64,000 bases of DNA from Roseovarius tolerans (GTDB lineage Bacteria; Pseudomonadota; Alphaproteobacteria; Rhodobacterales; Rhodobacteraceae): contig NZ_FOBO01000005.1 in the NCBI RefSeq assembly GCF_900109855.1, forward strand, positions 62,001-126,000, read 5' to 3'. Shown here one piece after another: positions 17,226-26,882 of this stretch. The position numbers and the translations under genes are program-made. The notes under the pieces were generated by a model. The model did not search any database, was not told where the DNA came from, and saw only the letters and a list, made by a program, of their open reading frames with translations. Positions within the stretch are counted from its first letter, which is position 1, and the number at the start of each line of letters is the position of its first letter.

Positions 17226-18490
17226 CCGCACGTCCCGAGGGCCTCAGCGCCTATATCGCCGTCACGGCGGCCTATTGGGCCTTCATGCTGACCGATGGCG
17301 CGCTCAGGATGCTGGTGCTGCTGCACTTCCACACGCTCGGGTTCACCCCGGTGCAGCTGGCCTATCTCTTTGTCCTCTACGAGATCGCGGGCATGGTGAC
17401 CAACCTCTCCGCAGGCTGGATCGCCGCGCGGTTCGGGCTGACCTCGACGCTCTATGCCGGGCTTGGCCTGCAGGTGCTGGCGCTCATTGCGCTGGCGCAG
17501 CTTGATCCCACCTGGACCGTCGCGCTCTCGGTCGCTTACGTTATGGTGGTGCAGGGGGCCTCCGGCGTGGCCAAGGATCTGGCCAAGATGTCCTCGAAAT
17601 CCGCCGTCAAGCTCCTGGCATCCAAGGGCGACGGCGGGCTGTTCCGCTGGGTCGCCGCTCTCACCGGCTCCAAGAACGCGGTCAAGGGGCTGGGCTTCCT
17701 GCTGGGCGCAGCGCTGCTGGCCGGGATCGGCTTCGTCGGCGCGGTCTGGGCGATGGCGGCGGTGCTGGCGGTGATCCTCGCCGCGGTGGCCCTCGCCATG
17801 CCGCCGGGCCTGCCGACGGGCCGCAAGGGGGCCAAGTTCTCCGAGGTTTTCTCGAAATCCGCCAACGTCAACTGGCTCTCGGCGGCGCGCGTGTTCCTCT
17901 TCGGGGCGCGCGATGTGTGGTTCGTAGTGGGTATCCCGGTCTATTTCTACAGCGTGCTCTCGGACGGGTCCGAGGCCGGAAACCGCGCCGCGTTCTTCAT
18001 GATCGGCACGTTCATGGCGGGCTGGATCATCCTTTACGGCGCGGTGCAGGCCAGTGCCCCGCGCCTGATGCGCGCGGCCTCCCGCCCCGAGGGCGATCTC
18101 ATTCGCGCGGCGCGGGGCTGGGCCCTGGCCCTGCTCGTGGTGCCGGTGGCCCTGACCGTCGCCGCGCTCCTGGCGGATGGCCCGCAGACATGGCTGACGA
18201 TCACGCTGGTGGCCGGGCTATTGGCCTTCGGCGCGATATTCGCGGTCAATTCGGCGCTGCATTCCTACCTGATCCTCGCCTTCACGCAGGCGGAACGGGT
18301 GACAATGGATGTGGGCTTTTACTACATGGCCAACGCAGGCGGGCGGCTTCTGGGCACGGTGCTCTCGGGGCTGACCTATCAGCTAGGCGGTTTGCCCCTT
18401 ATGCTGGGCACGGCAAGCGTGATGATCGCCGCCTCGGCCCTCGCATCCGGGCGGCTCGATGCGACCCTAGGATCGGAGACACCAACATGA
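17222..18490 (+). CDS. arsJ: ArsJ organoarsenical efflux permease (MFS)
   Basis: A roughly 422-residue MFS-type protein with about 12 hydrophobic segments. The conserved [26 protein letters not shown] and the [16 protein letters not shown] stretch are the ArsJ hallmark. ArsJ exports 1-arseno-3-phosphoglycerate, which then decomposes to arsenate outside. The start is best taken as TTG at 17222, overlapping the GAPDH stop (TTGA), since no ATG is nearby and GGTGGGGG lies just upstream. An ATG at 17153 would be inside the GAPDH gene. Confidence 0.87.
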   Translation: MTARPEGLSAYIAVTAAYWAFMLTDGALRMLVLLHFHTLGFTPVQLAYLFVLYEIAGMVTNLSAGWIAARFGLTSTLYAGLGLQVLALIALAQLDPTWTVALSVAYVMVVQGASGVAKDLAKMSSKSAVKLLASKGDGGLFRWVAALTGSKNAVKGLGFLLGAALLAGIGFVGAVWAMAAVLAVILAAVALAMPPGLPTGRKGAKFSEVFSKSANVNWLSAARVFLFGARDVWFVVGIPVYFYSVLSDGSEAGNRAAFFMIGTFMAGWIILYGAVQASAPRLMRAASRPEGDLIRAARGWALALLVVPVALTVAALLADGPQTWLTITLVAGLLAFGAIFAVNSALHSYLILAFTQAERVTMDVGFYYMANAGGRLLGTVLSGLTYQLGGLPLMLGTASVMIAASALASGRLDATLGSETPT

Positions 18491-19494
18491 GCGCATTCGA
18501 GCGGTACCTCACCCTCTGGGTCGCCCTCGCGATGATCGCGGGTATAGCCCTCGGCAACACCATCCCGGGGCTGGTCAATGCCGTCGCAGCGGCCGAGGTC
18601 GCCCGCGTCAACCTCGTGGTGGCGGTGCTGATCTGGGCGATGGTCTATCCGATGATGGTCGGCGTCGATCCGTCCAGCCTGCGCGACGTGCTGCGGCAGC
18701 CGCGCGGCCTCGGCATCACGCTGGCGGTCAACTGGCTGATCAAGCCCTTCACCATGGCCGCCCTCGCGGTGCTGTTCTTCGAGGGTATCTTCGCCGATCT
18801 CATCGCGCCCGCCGACGCGCAGCAATATATCGCCGGGCTGATCCTGCTGGGCGCGGCCCCCTGCACGGCGATGGTTTTCGTGTGGTCGCAACTGACCAGG
18901 GGCGACGAAAGCTACACCCTCTTGCAGGTCAGCGTGAACGACGTGGTGATGGTCTTTGCGTTCGCGCCGATCGTGGCGTTCCTCCTCGGTGTGACCGACA
19001 TCACCGTTCCGTGGGAGACATTGCTGCTCTCGGTCCTGCTCTTCGTGGCGCTGCCGCTGGCGGCAGGCATCTGGACCCGGCGCAGGCTGGAGTCCGAGGC
19101 CCGCATCGCGGCGTTTCAGGCGCGGCTCAAGCCGTGGTCGGTGATCGGTCTGATCGCGACGGTGGTGATCCTCTTCGGCCTTCAGGGGCAGGTGATCCTT
19201 GACCGGCCGATGGTGATCGGGCTGATCGCGGTGCCGATCCTCGTGCAATCCTACGGCATCTTCGTGCTGGCCTATGCGGCGGCATGGATGCTCAAGGTGC
19301 CGCACCGCATAGCCGCTCCCTGCGCGCTGATCGGCACGTCGAATTTCTTTGAGCTGGCAGTCGCAGTGGCGATTTCGCTCTTCGGCCTCAATTCCGGCGC
19401 GGCCCTCGCCACGGTGGTCGGCGTGCTGGTCGAGGTGCCGGTGATGCTCTCGCTCGTGGCCTTCGCCAACCGGACACGCGCGCGGTTCGCCTGA
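18487..19494 (+). CDS. acr3: Acr3 family arsenite efflux transporter
   Basis: 335 residues with ten hydrophobic segments. The family signature [14 protein letters not shown] carries the conserved Cys of Acr3, followed by [18 protein letters not shown]. It exports arsenite using the proton motive force, working with the ArsC half of the first gene, which makes arsenite from arsenate. The ATG overlaps the arsJ stop (ATGA at 18487-18490). It is convergent with the Anbu gene, with 6 nt between stops. Confidence 0.92.
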   Translation: MSAFERYLTLWVALAMIAGIALGNTIPGLVNAVAAAEVARVNLVVAVLIWAMVYPMMVGVDPSSLRDVLRQPRGLGITLAVNWLIKPFTMAALAVLFFEGIFADLIAPADAQQYIAGLILLGAAPCTAMVFVWSQLTRGDESYTLLQVSVNDVVMVFAFAPIVAFLLGVTDITVPWETLLLSVLLFVALPLAAGIWTRRRLESEARIAAFQARLKPWSVIGLIATVVILFGLQGQVILDRPMVIGLIAVPILVQSYGIFVLAYAAAWMLKVPHRIAAPCALIGTSNFFELAVAVAISLFGLNSGAALATVVGVLVEVPVMLSLVAFANRTRARFA

Positions 19495-19500
19495 GGCTGG

Positions 19501-20235
19501 TCAGCCCTCGGAATATTCCGGCAGGCTCCTGAGCGCATCCTTAAGCGCCTGCCCCCAGGCCTCCGAGATGTGGTTGAAATAGGGGTCATCCCCCTGAATG
19601 CGCCCCGACCGCCCCCGGCTCATGCTGTCAGCGGCGTAGAAATGATAATCGAACGGCGGGGCCACCCCGAGATTGGCCTTCATCGTCGAATCGAAACTCA
19701 CCAGCAACAGTCGCATCGCCTGTTCGAAACTCAGATCCTTGTCATAGGCGCGCACAAGGATGGGCTTGCCGTACTTGGTTTCCCCGATCTGGAAGAACGG
19801 CGAATCCTCGGTGGTCTCGATGAAATTTCCCTCGGGGTAGATCAGGAACAGGCGCGGCGGCCCGCCCGCGATCTGCCCGCCAAGGATCAGCGTGGCGTGA
19901 AACGCTGAGTCGGCCTTCATCCCGCCGGTTTCATGCGCCGCCACCACCTCGTGCAGGGTCTCGGCGACGATCCGTGCGGCCTGAAACATCGAAGGGGCCG
20001 ACAGCAAATCGGGATTGCGGTCGTCATGCGCCTTGCCGCGTTCCTCAAGCTGGCTGATCACCGCCTGCGTGGTGGCAAGGTTGCCCGAGGACAACAGCGT
20101 CAGGCAAAGCTGCCCCGGCACCTCCCAGATCACCATCTTGCGATAGGTCGAGATATTGTCCACGCCCGCATTGGTGCGGGTGTCGGACATGAACATCAGG
20201 CCGTCTTTCAGGGCCATGCCCACACAATAGGTCAT
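19501..20235 (-). CDS. Anbu proteasome-type protease homologue
   Basis: 244 residues of the Ntn-hydrolase/proteasome fold family known as Anbu or BPH, starting MTYCVGMALKDGLMFMSDTR; Thr2 would be the exposed nucleophile after Met removal. Anbu forms large ring or helical assemblies, but its substrate is not established. The four-gene neighbourhood (this, transglutaminase, alpha-E and circularly permuted ATP-grasp) is the standard Anbu cluster and suggests peptide ligation with processing. It begins 9 nt after the transglutaminase stop. Confidence 0.9.
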   Translation of the reverse strand: MTYCVGMALKDGLMFMSDTRTNAGVDNISTYRKMVIWEVPGQLCLTLLSSGNLATTQAVISQLEERGKAHDDRNPDLLSAPSMFQAARIVAETLHEVVAAHETGGMKADSAFHATLILGGQIAGGPPRLFLIYPEGNFIETTEDSPFFQIGETKYGKPILVRAYDKDLSFEQAMRLLLVSFDSTMKANLGVAPPFDYHFYAADSMSRGRSGRIQGDDPYFNHISEAWGQALKDALRSLPEYSEG

Positions 20236-20244
20236 CTTGTGCCT

Positions 20245-21042
20245 TCACTGCTGAACAACCTTGATCTGCACGCCGAGCGTTTCCGACAGCCCGCCGATCC
20301 GCATGCCAGTTATCGGAGACGCATCGGAATAGTCCAGCCCCGTCGCCACCCGCACATAGCGCGCATCCGGCGAAATCCCGTTCGAGACATCAAACCCGAC
20401 CCAGCCGATCCCATCCAGATAGGCCTCGGCCCAGGCATGCATCGCGGTCTGATCGGTGGTGTCGTCCATCATCAGATAGCCCGACACGTAGCGTGCGGGC
20501 AGATCGAGGTGCCGCGCGCAGGCGATGAAGATATGGGCGTGATCCTGACACACCCCGCGCCCGTCGCTCAGCGCGTCCTCGGCGCTCCAGGTGGGTTCGG
20601 ATGCGCCGGTCTCATAGGCCACCGCCTCGCGGATCAACCCGCAGAGCGCGTGCAGCCGGTCGAGATCGTTGCCCGGTGCCAGACGGCGGGCCAGGGCGCG
20701 CACCTGCTCGCGCGCCTCGGTGCGCGGCGTGGCGCGACTATAGAGCCATAGCGGCGCAGGCCCCCGATGCGGCCCGACGATGCCATGGGTGTCGCTCACC
20801 TCGATCTCGCCCTCGCTCAGCACGTCGAGGATCTGCGTATCCCGATCAAGGCTGATCAGTTCGGTGGTGTTGTTGTGATGATCCTCGAAACTCAGTTCCT
20901 TCTTGCCGCCGGTGATTGCGGTGCGCCAGCTGACCACGGTCTGATGCGGCGTGGTCTTGGGCGTCTTGCGCACCTGTTGCAGGCCGAACCGAACCGGTTC
21001 GGCAAAGCGATAGCTGGTCACGTGATGAATGGTCAGGCGCAT
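20245..21042 (-). CDS. Transglutaminase-like cysteine peptidase (Anbu cluster)
   Basis: 265 residues. The N-terminal bacterial transglutaminase-like domain (MRLTIHHVTSYRFAEPVRFG) precedes the core with the triad in GVCQDHAHIF (Cys), AMHAWAEAYL (His) and GFDVSNG (Asp). It may cleave or form peptide amide bonds on the product of the neighbouring ATP-grasp enzyme. It lies 3 nt after the alpha-E gene stop and just before Anbu, in one operon on the minus strand. Confidence 0.88.
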   Translation of the reverse strand: MRLTIHHVTSYRFAEPVRFGLQQVRKTPKTTPHQTVVSWRTAITGGKKELSFEDHHNNTTELISLDRDTQILDVLSEGEIEVSDTHGIVGPHRGPAPLWLYSRATPRTEAREQVRALARRLAPGNDLDRLHALCGLIREAVAYETGASEPTWSAEDALSDGRGVCQDHAHIFIACARHLDLPARYVSGYLMMDDTTDQTAMHAWAEAYLDGIGWVGFDVSNGISPDARYVRVATGLDYSDASPITGMRIGGLSETLGVQIKVVQQ

Positions 21043-21045
21043 GAA

Positions 21046-21987
21046 TCACTCATAAAAGCGATAATCCAACTCGATCTGCCGGGCGAGGCCAGAGAAGGCA
21101 CCCAACAATTCGGTGATCATCTCGTGCAGACCAAACTCGAAAATCTGGTCCAGGTCATGCGAAAGATACTGCTGTTCGATCTGCGATACTAGCCGTAGCG
21201 ACGGCCCCGGCTCGCGATTGCCGCGATTCAGGTAACTCAGGTTGTCGCGGATCTTGGAGGTGCAGAAGGCCAGACTGCGCGGCATCCGCTTGTCCAGCAC
21301 CAGGAAATGCGTGATCTCGCGCGGCGCCAGCTTGGAGCCGTATTCCATCCGAAACCCGCCCTTGGCCGAGAGCGAGCGCAGGATGCTTTCCCATTGCACA
21401 TTGTCGATGGAACTGCCCACCGCAAGGGTCGAGGGCAGCAGCACATAGTATTTCACGTCGAGAATGCGCGCGGTGTTGTCGGCGCGTTCGATAAAGGTGC
21501 CAAGCCGTGCGAAATCGTAGATCTCGTTGCGCATCATCGTGCCGTGGGTCATGCCACGCACCAGCGCCGCCTGCTGCCGCAGCGCGCGCAGCACGTTGGG
21601 CAGATCGCGTTCCCCGACCTTGCGCGCCAGCGTCTCGCGCGCATGCATGTAGGCGGCGTTGATCGCCTCCCAGACATCGCCCGTCAGGGCGGTGCGCACC
21701 ATCCGTGCATTTTGCCGCGCCTGCTCGATGCAGCACAGCACCGAAGACGGGTTCTCGTGCGAGCGCAGCAGCCAGTCCACGGCGGCATCCTTGGTCACCG
21801 TCTCGTTGGCCGCCAGATAGGCATCCAGCACCGAGGCCGATTGCAGCACCGGCCGCCACTCCGCGTCAGGCTCGTTCAGCCGGGTCAGCGCGATCCGCTG
21901 CCCGGTCTCGATCAGGCGCGCGGTGTTCTCGGCCCGCTCCAGCAGGCGATACATCCAGAAAATTCCATTCGCGGTCTTGCCCAGCAT
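21046..21987 (-). CDS. Alpha-E domain protein (Anbu cluster)
   Basis: 313 residues, almost all helical, matching the Alpha-E family. Its start MLGKTANGIFWMYRLLERAENTARLIE is highly conserved, as are LARKVGERDLPNVLRALRQQ and RADNTARILDVKYYVL. Alpha-E proteins always occur with the circularly permuted ATP-grasp ligase and are believed to help in peptide synthesis; no reaction is proven. It starts 4 nt after the corrected ATP-grasp stop at 21992. Confidence 0.88.
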   Translation of the reverse strand: MLGKTANGIFWMYRLLERAENTARLIETGQRIALTRLNEPDAEWRPVLQSASVLDAYLAANETVTKDAAVDWLLRSHENPSSVLCCIEQARQNARMVRTALTGDVWEAINAAYMHARETLARKVGERDLPNVLRALRQQAALVRGMTHGTMMRNEIYDFARLGTFIERADNTARILDVKYYVLLPSTLAVGSSIDNVQWESILRSLSAKGGFRMEYGSKLAPREITHFLVLDKRMPRSLAFCTSKIRDNLSYLNRGNREPGPSLRLVSQIEQQYLSHDLDQIFEFGLHEMITELLGAFSGLARQIELDYRFYE

Positions 21988-21991
21988 CGCC

Positions 21992-23411
21992 CTAGTCCTC
22001 CAGCACCCATGTGTCCTTGGTGCCGCCCCCCTGAGAGGAGTTGACCACGAGCGATCCCTTCTTCAGCGCCACCCGCGTCAGCCCCCCCCGGCGTGATCCG
22101 GATGCCCTCGGGGCTGACCAGAACATAGGGCCGCAGATCGACATGCCGGGGCGTCAGCCCCATGCGCGAAAAGATCGGCACCGTCGACAGGCTGAGGGTC
22201 GGTTGCGCGATGTAATTGCCGGGCCGCGCCTTGAGCTTGCGGCGGAAGGCCGCGATGTCCTTCTTGCTGGCGGTCGGCCCCACCAGCATGCCGTAACCGC
22301 CCGAGCCATGCACCTCCTTGACCACCAGATCAGCGAGATTGTCGAGCACATAGGCCAGCGAATCCGGGTCTGAGCAGCGCCATGTCGGCACGTTCTGCAA
22401 CAGCGGCCGCTCGCCGGTGTAGAATTCGACGATCTCGGGCATGTAGGAATAGATCGCCTTGTCATCGGCGATGCCGGTGCCCGGCGCGTTGGCGATGGTG
22501 ATGCCGCCGGTGCGGTAGACATCCATGATGCCGGGCACGCCAAGCTGGCTCTCGGGGTTGAAGTTGAGCGGGTCGAGAAACTCGTCATCGACGCGGCGAT
22601 AGAGCACGTCGATGGCCTTGTAGCCACAGGTGGTGCGCATCGCGACGCGCCCGTCCACCACCCGCAAATCATGCCCCTCGACCAGTTCCACGCCCATCTG
22701 ATCGGCCAGAAAGGCATGCTCGAAATAGGCGGAATTGAAAATCCCCGGCGTCAGCACCGCGACCACCGGATCGACCCCCGCCGCAGGCGGCGCGCAGGCC
22801 GCGAGCGAGCGGCGCAGGTTGGCGGGGTAATTCTGCACCGGCTGCACCCGGTTGCGCGAGAAAAGTTCCGGGAACATCTGCAGCATCGTCTCGCGGTTCT
22901 CCAGCATGTAGCTGACCCCCGAGGGCGTGCGCGCATTGTCCTCGAGCACGTAGAATTCGCCCTCGCCGGTGCAGACAAGGTCGATGCCGACGATATGGGT
23001 ATAGACCCCGCCCGGCGGCGCGACCCCGATCATATGCGGCAGAAAGGCGTCGTTGCGGGTGATCATCTCCTGCGGGATACGGCCCGCCTTCACGATCTCC
23101 TGATTGTGGTAGATGTCGTGCAGAAAGGCATTGATCGCGCGCACCCGCTGCTCGATGCCGCGCGACAGGCGGTGCCACTCGGTTCCCGACATGATGCGCG
23201 GCACGATGTCGAACGGGATCAGCCGCTCCTCGGCCTCGGCACGGCCATAGACGTTGAAGGTGATGCCGGTCAGGCGGAATATTTCCTCGGCCTCGCGCTG
23301 CTTTGCGCGCAGGCGTTTGGGGTCTTCCTCGGCGAACCAGTCGTGAAAGCCGCGATAAGGCGCGCGCAACCCGCCCGCATCGCCCCACATTTCGTCAAAA
23401 CACTCCGCCAT
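21992..23411 (-). pseudogene. Circularly permuted ATP-grasp ligase with a single-base frameshift in a G8 run
   Basis: About 472 residues of the CP_ATPgrasp family: FDEMWGDAGGLRAPYRGFHDWF, the DLVCTGEGEFYVLEDNARTPSGVSYMLENRE core, and KEVHGSGGYGMLVGP. After ITPGG the current frame becomes unlike the family and runs on to 21912. A run of eight C at 22082-22089 (G8 on the coding strand) explains it: with seven G the sequence reads [16 protein letters not shown] and then [12 protein letters not shown], stopping at 21992, right before the alpha-E ATG. Start ATG 23411 is chosen over a GTG at 23423. This may be real, a phase-variable tract, or a sequencing error. Confidence 0.85.
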
Positions 23412-23605
23412 CCCACGTCCCACATCTAAAGAAGATCAGCTTACACCGATATTCTCACACCGCAACGGGGCTGTTTTTGAACAGAAAATATAGGGTGAGG
23501 CATGGATTGCGCGTGCGAATGCAGCTTGTGGGGTCGCTCTTGCCTGTTTTTTCGGCAAACCGAACGGTCCCATCCGTGGCCGCTCCGGCCCGGGTGGGGC
23601 AGGGG

Positions 23606-24469
23606 TCATGCAAGCTCGCGCAACGCGTCCGCTGTCTCGGGCGCGGGCAGGCGTGCAACCAGCGGCACGTGATGCCACGCGCCATCCGGCCCCGCCCGCA
23701 TCGGCTCTGACAGCAGTTTCAAGCGGGCCGCACGCTCATCCGGACGATAGGTATGCCCCATCGAATGCCCAAGCGCCACGCGCCAGCCGGGGCGCGGATC
23801 AAGCGCCGGTTGCGTCGGGCCAAGCCCGGCCTTGATGTGATGCGCGATATCCCATTCCAGCACCTCGCCCGCGTGGCGGGTGACGACCCAGCAATGCGCA
23901 TCATCCGTCACACCGCCCTTTTCCGCCGGAAAGAAGTAGCCGTAGACATAGCCCGCCTCAAACCCCGCCGCGCGCAGGCTCGCCACGAGATAGGTGTTGA
24001 TATCCACGCAAGAGCCGGGCGTCGTCCCGCAGGAGAGATAGGGCACGGCGTCGGTGTCGTCGTTGAACCGGATCTCGGGATGGGCATAGCTGAACCGCGC
24101 CTCGGCCTCGGCCACCAGCGCGCGCAGGCCCGCCATGCCGCCACCTGCACGGGCCGCGATCTCCTGGCTGGCACGCACCAGCTCCTCGGCGGCCACGGTA
24201 TAGGGCGTGCCTCGTGGCGCAAAGATCACCTCCGGATAGCCCTGCCCTTGGGGCGCGGGCGCGATGTCATGGGTCAGGGTCAGCGGGCCGCCCGCCGCCT
24301 CGATCCACAGCGCCGCCAGCCCCAGTTCCGCCTCCAGCGTGACGGCGCAGATGTCGCCGCCGGTCACAGTCGTCCGGGTCACGGCATCATGCGGGCTGCA
24401 CATGCCCGCCGGGGCCAGCAGGCGGGTGCCGGGCTCCAGCCCGCCGATCTCGATCTCCAACTGTCTCAT
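23606..24469 (-). CDS. Transglutaminase-like domain protein
   Basis: 287 residues. A beta-rich N-terminal half precedes a transglutaminase core with GTTPGSCVDINTYLVASL (Cys) and DDAHCWVVTRHAGEVLEWDIAHH (His and Asp). The start at 24469 overlaps the stop of the ArsP-type permease as ATGA. It is not closely similar to the Anbu-cluster transglutaminase at 20245-21042. Why a transglutaminase is coupled to a metalloid permease is unclear. Confidence 0.8.
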   Translation of the reverse strand: MRQLEIEIGGLEPGTRLLAPAGMCSPHDAVTRTTVTGGDICAVTLEAELGLAALWIEAAGGPLTLTHDIAPAPQGQGYPEVIFAPRGTPYTVAAEELVRASQEIAARAGGGMAGLRALVAEAEARFSYAHPEIRFNDDTDAVPYLSCGTTPGSCVDINTYLVASLRAAGFEAGYVYGYFFPAEKGGVTDDAHCWVVTRHAGEVLEWDIAHHIKAGLGPTQPALDPRPGWRVALGHSMGHTYRPDERAARLKLLSEPMRAGPDGAWHHVPLVARLPAPETADALRELA

Positions 24470-25521
24470 GCCATGCTCCACAGGTGAAACAGAAGCCCCG
24501 CGGCAAACGCGCCGCTCAGCGACAATGCGATATAGAGCGCGAAGACCCGCGGTTTCACCAGCGCCCAGACCGCAATCGCCGCAGGCAGCGAGGTCACCCC
24601 CCCCGCCACCAGAAAGGCCAGCCCCGCACCGGGTGCCATGCCCTGTGCGATCAACCCGCCCACCAGCGGCAGCGCGGCATACCCGTTGAGATAGGCCGGC
24701 ACCCCCACCAACGTGCCAAGCGCAATGGGGCCGAGCCCGCTGCCACCCAGAACCGAGGTGACGGTCTCTGCCGGAATAAAGGCCAGCATCAGGCTTTCGA
24801 GCAGAAAGGCCAGCGTCAGCCATTTGGCGAGGAACAGCGTCACGTTCAGCGCCTCGCGTCCGAATTTCGCGCGCCGCTCGGGGTCTTGCCAGAACCGCCA
24901 GACCACCGGCTTGGGCGCGCGCAGCTTGGCCCCGCCGCAGCCGCCATTGCCGATCCCCTCGCGCAGCGGATCGCTCAGCCCACCGGCGCGGGACATGACA
25001 TGCACCACCGCCCCGCCGAAGACGCCCAGCCCCACGGCCGCCAGCGTCTTGGCAAGCGCGAATTTCAGCCCCAGAACCCCCGTGGTCAGCACGAACATCG
25101 ACGGGTCCATCACCGGCGAGGCCAGCCAGAACGCCATCACCGCCGAGAGCGGCACCCCCATTGCCAACAGCGCCGCAATCAGCGGGATCACCCCGCAGGA
25201 ACAGAACGGCGAGAGGCCCCCAGCCAATGCGGCCAGCCCGATCATCACCACCGGCGCCCCGGTAAAGGCGCGCGCGATCAGGTTGTCAGCCCCGGTCGCC
25301 GTGGCCCATGCCGCCACACCGATCGACAGGATCAGGAAGGGCGCGGTATTCAGCAGCGATTGCGCGGTAAAGCCAAGGCTGTCGCGCGCCTGCGCCGGAT
25401 CGAGCAGCGCAACCACCGCAAGGATCAGCGCCGAGGCCAGCCACACCCGGTGATCCCGCCACAGCATGCGGGCCCATGCAACAGGGCCGGTCGGGGAAAG
25501 GCTCGTGTCGGTCATATCCAT
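24466..25521 (-). CDS. ArsP/DUF318 family permease
   Basis: 351 residues with about eight hydrophobic segments. The signature SPFCSCGVIPL (Cys107 and Cys109) is the ArsP_1 motif, and a second half repeats with GVPAYLNGYAALPLVGGLIAQGM. ArsP exports trivalent organoarsenicals such as methylarsenite using these cysteines; other family members are of unknown substrate. An ArsR gene lies 36 nt upstream. A cysteine pair in the loop GNGGCGGAKL is unusual. Confidence 0.82.
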   Translation of the reverse strand: MDMTDTSLSPTGPVAWARMLWRDHRVWLASALILAVVALLDPAQARDSLGFTAQSLLNTAPFLILSIGVAAWATATGADNLIARAFTGAPVVMIGLAALAGGLSPFCSCGVIPLIAALLAMGVPLSAVMAFWLASPVMDPSMFVLTTGVLGLKFALAKTLAAVGLGVFGGAVVHVMSRAGGLSDPLREGIGNGGCGGAKLRAPKPVVWRFWQDPERRAKFGREALNVTLFLAKWLTLAFLLESLMLAFIPAETVTSVLGGSGLGPIALGTLVGVPAYLNGYAALPLVGGLIAQGMAPGAGLAFLVAGGVTSLPAAIAVWALVKPRVFALYIALSLSGAFAAGLLFHLWSMA

Positions 25522-25557
25522 ATCTCCGGAATTCTGGTTGTTTCAGGGCGCAAAAAT

Positions 25558-25875
25558 TCACGCCGCATCGTCTTCGGCCTGCAGGGTGACACCGGCGCAG
25601 CATTCCGAGGTGAGAAACCCCAGCACCCGCTGCATCGCCGCGTAATCCACGCTGTTGAACACCTCGCGCCCCTCTTTGCGCTGCACCACCAGCCCGGCCT
25701 CGACCAGCGTCGACAGGTGATGCGCCAGAGTCGAGGGCGCCAGCCCCAGATGCGCGCCGATATCGCCGACCCGCAACCCGTCATGCCCCGCCTTGACCAG
25801 CAGGCGAAAGATCGACAGGCGGGCGTCATGGCCAAGGGCGGCCAGCGCGCGGGCATTGGGGCTCGTGATACTCAT
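25558..25875 (-). CDS. ArsR family transcriptional regulator
   Basis: 105 residues. The winged helix is LAALGHDARLSIFRLLVKAG then HLGLAPSTLAHHLSTLVEAGLV, and the C-terminus holds Cys92 and Cys93 in SECCAGV, a possible metalloid sensor. Cognate repression of the ArsP-type gene is inferred from adjacency and the operator just upstream. It differs from the ArsR half of the fusion at 15379, which has a different Cys arrangement. Confidence 0.87.
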   Translation of the reverse strand: MSITSPNARALAALGHDARLSIFRLLVKAGHDGLRVGDIGAHLGLAPSTLAHHLSTLVEAGLVVQRKEGREVFNSVDYAAMQRVLGFLTSECCAGVTLQAEDDAA

Positions 25876-25882
25876 ATCGCAA

Positions 25883-25906
25883 ACATAACCAATATTCCGG
25901 TTATGT
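25883..25906. promoter_or_regulatory. Candidate operator of the second ArsR
   Basis: ACATAACC at 25883-25890 and GGTTATGT at 25899-25906 form a perfect 8-bp inverted repeat with an 8-nt spacer, 7 nt upstream of the arsR start. Position and symmetry suggest autoregulation of the arsR - arsP - transglutaminase unit. Confidence 0.6.
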
Positions 25907-25926
25907 CGAGTCTTTTTCGCAACCCC

Positions 25927-26250
25927 TCATCCACACCCGGGGCAGGGAGGCTCCGCCCCCGGTGACCTTTCGCCCAATCCCGCCGGATGCGCATCGCCCC
26001 AGACCCGCGCCGCATCCCGCGCGATCAGCCGCGCCTCGATTGCGTCCAGCGCCTGCAGCGCCCGGCCCGCATCCCCGCTTTGACCCAAGGCACGCCGATA
26101 GGCCCGCAGCACCGAACGCGGCCCCCACGGCAGACATGCCCGCGCCAGCCAGGCCCGCAGTGCGGGCGGCAGCCGGTCGAACTCACGCATCGGATCACGA
26201 CACCGGCGACGTTGGCGCAGGCTTGTCCGTCCAGTATTTCTGCCGCTCAT
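25927..26250 (-). CDS. DUF6525 family protein
   Basis: 107 residues with the Rhodobacteraceae DUF6525 pattern: an Arg-rich start (RTSLRQRRRCRDPMREFDRLPPALRAWLARACLPW) and a helical remainder. No function is known. The ATG overlaps the stop of the DUF1826 gene by 4 nt, so the protein is made with the metallochaperone operon. The C-terminal Cys pair (PCPGCG) could bind metal, which fits but does not prove a role there. Confidence 0.7.
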   Translation of the reverse strand: MSGRNTGRTSLRQRRRCRDPMREFDRLPPALRAWLARACLPWGPRSVLRAYRRALGQSGDAGRALQALDAIEARLIARDAARVWGDAHPAGLGERSPGAEPPCPGCG

Positions 26251-26882
26251 ATCGCTTCCTCCGGATCGTCCACCGGGTCGAGCACCAGCAAGAGCCGCGT
26301 CTCGCCGCTCCTCTCGATGGGCGGCGAACGATGCAGCAATCCCGAGGGCGGATCACCGGGCCAGAGCGTGCCGCGCAGCACCAGCGGCGCACCGGTCGGC
26401 GTGGTGAACACCCGGCGCGGCTCCTCGCCGTCCACGCTGATCCCGTATTGCGTGCCGGTGCCGCGATAGGTGCAGATCAGCCGCGCGGTGACCGCGTCGA
26501 TATGGAAGCGACGACAGGCATCAGTCTCGATCACGTCGAGCCGCAACCGCAGGAACCGCGCCCGCATCAGCCCGGCAAAGCGATCCGCCAGCCCGCCGAT
26601 ATCCTCGATCAGCCAGTCGCGCGCCGCGCTCGCGTCCAATCCCGCCACATCACAGGCATCGCTTACGGCATCGCGCACCCTGCCGGGGCGCAGGATCACC
26701 CGCAGCTGCGGTAGCGTCTCGGGGGCAAGCCCGTTGATCCACGCCTGCCAGTCCGGATCGACCCGCCGCTGCCACAGCGCCGCCGCCACCCCCGGCCGCG
26801 CGATCACGTCGAGGTCATCGGCGCAGTCCGCCACCCCCACGCCGATCGCCGCCCCGTGCAGGATCTCGCGCGCCAGCGTCAT
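26247..26882 (-). CDS. DUF1826 family protein
   Basis: 211 residues of DUF1826 (PF08856). Visible are [36 protein letters not shown] and a C-terminal [19 protein letters not shown]. The conserved His and Glu residues may bind metal. Family members sit beside COG0523 GTPases in zinc-regulated operons and their role is unknown. It is joined on both sides by ATGA overlaps, to DUF6525 and to the COG0523 GTPase. Confidence 0.82.
   Translation of the reverse strand: MTLAREILHGAAIGVGVADCADDLDVIARPGVAAALWQRRVDPDWQAWINGLAPETLPQLRVILRPGRVRDAVSDACDVAGLDASAARDWLIEDIGGLADRFAGLMRARFLRLRLDVIETDACRRFHIDAVTARLICTYRGTGTQYGISVDGEEPRRVFTTPTGAPLVLRGTLWPGDPPSGLLHRSPPIERSGETRLLLVLDPVDDPEEAI

Noticed and set aside
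18379-19305. A 308-codon minus-strand frame opposite acr3
   Set aside because: It is rich in His, Arg and Gln as expected from antisense reading of a membrane protein gene.
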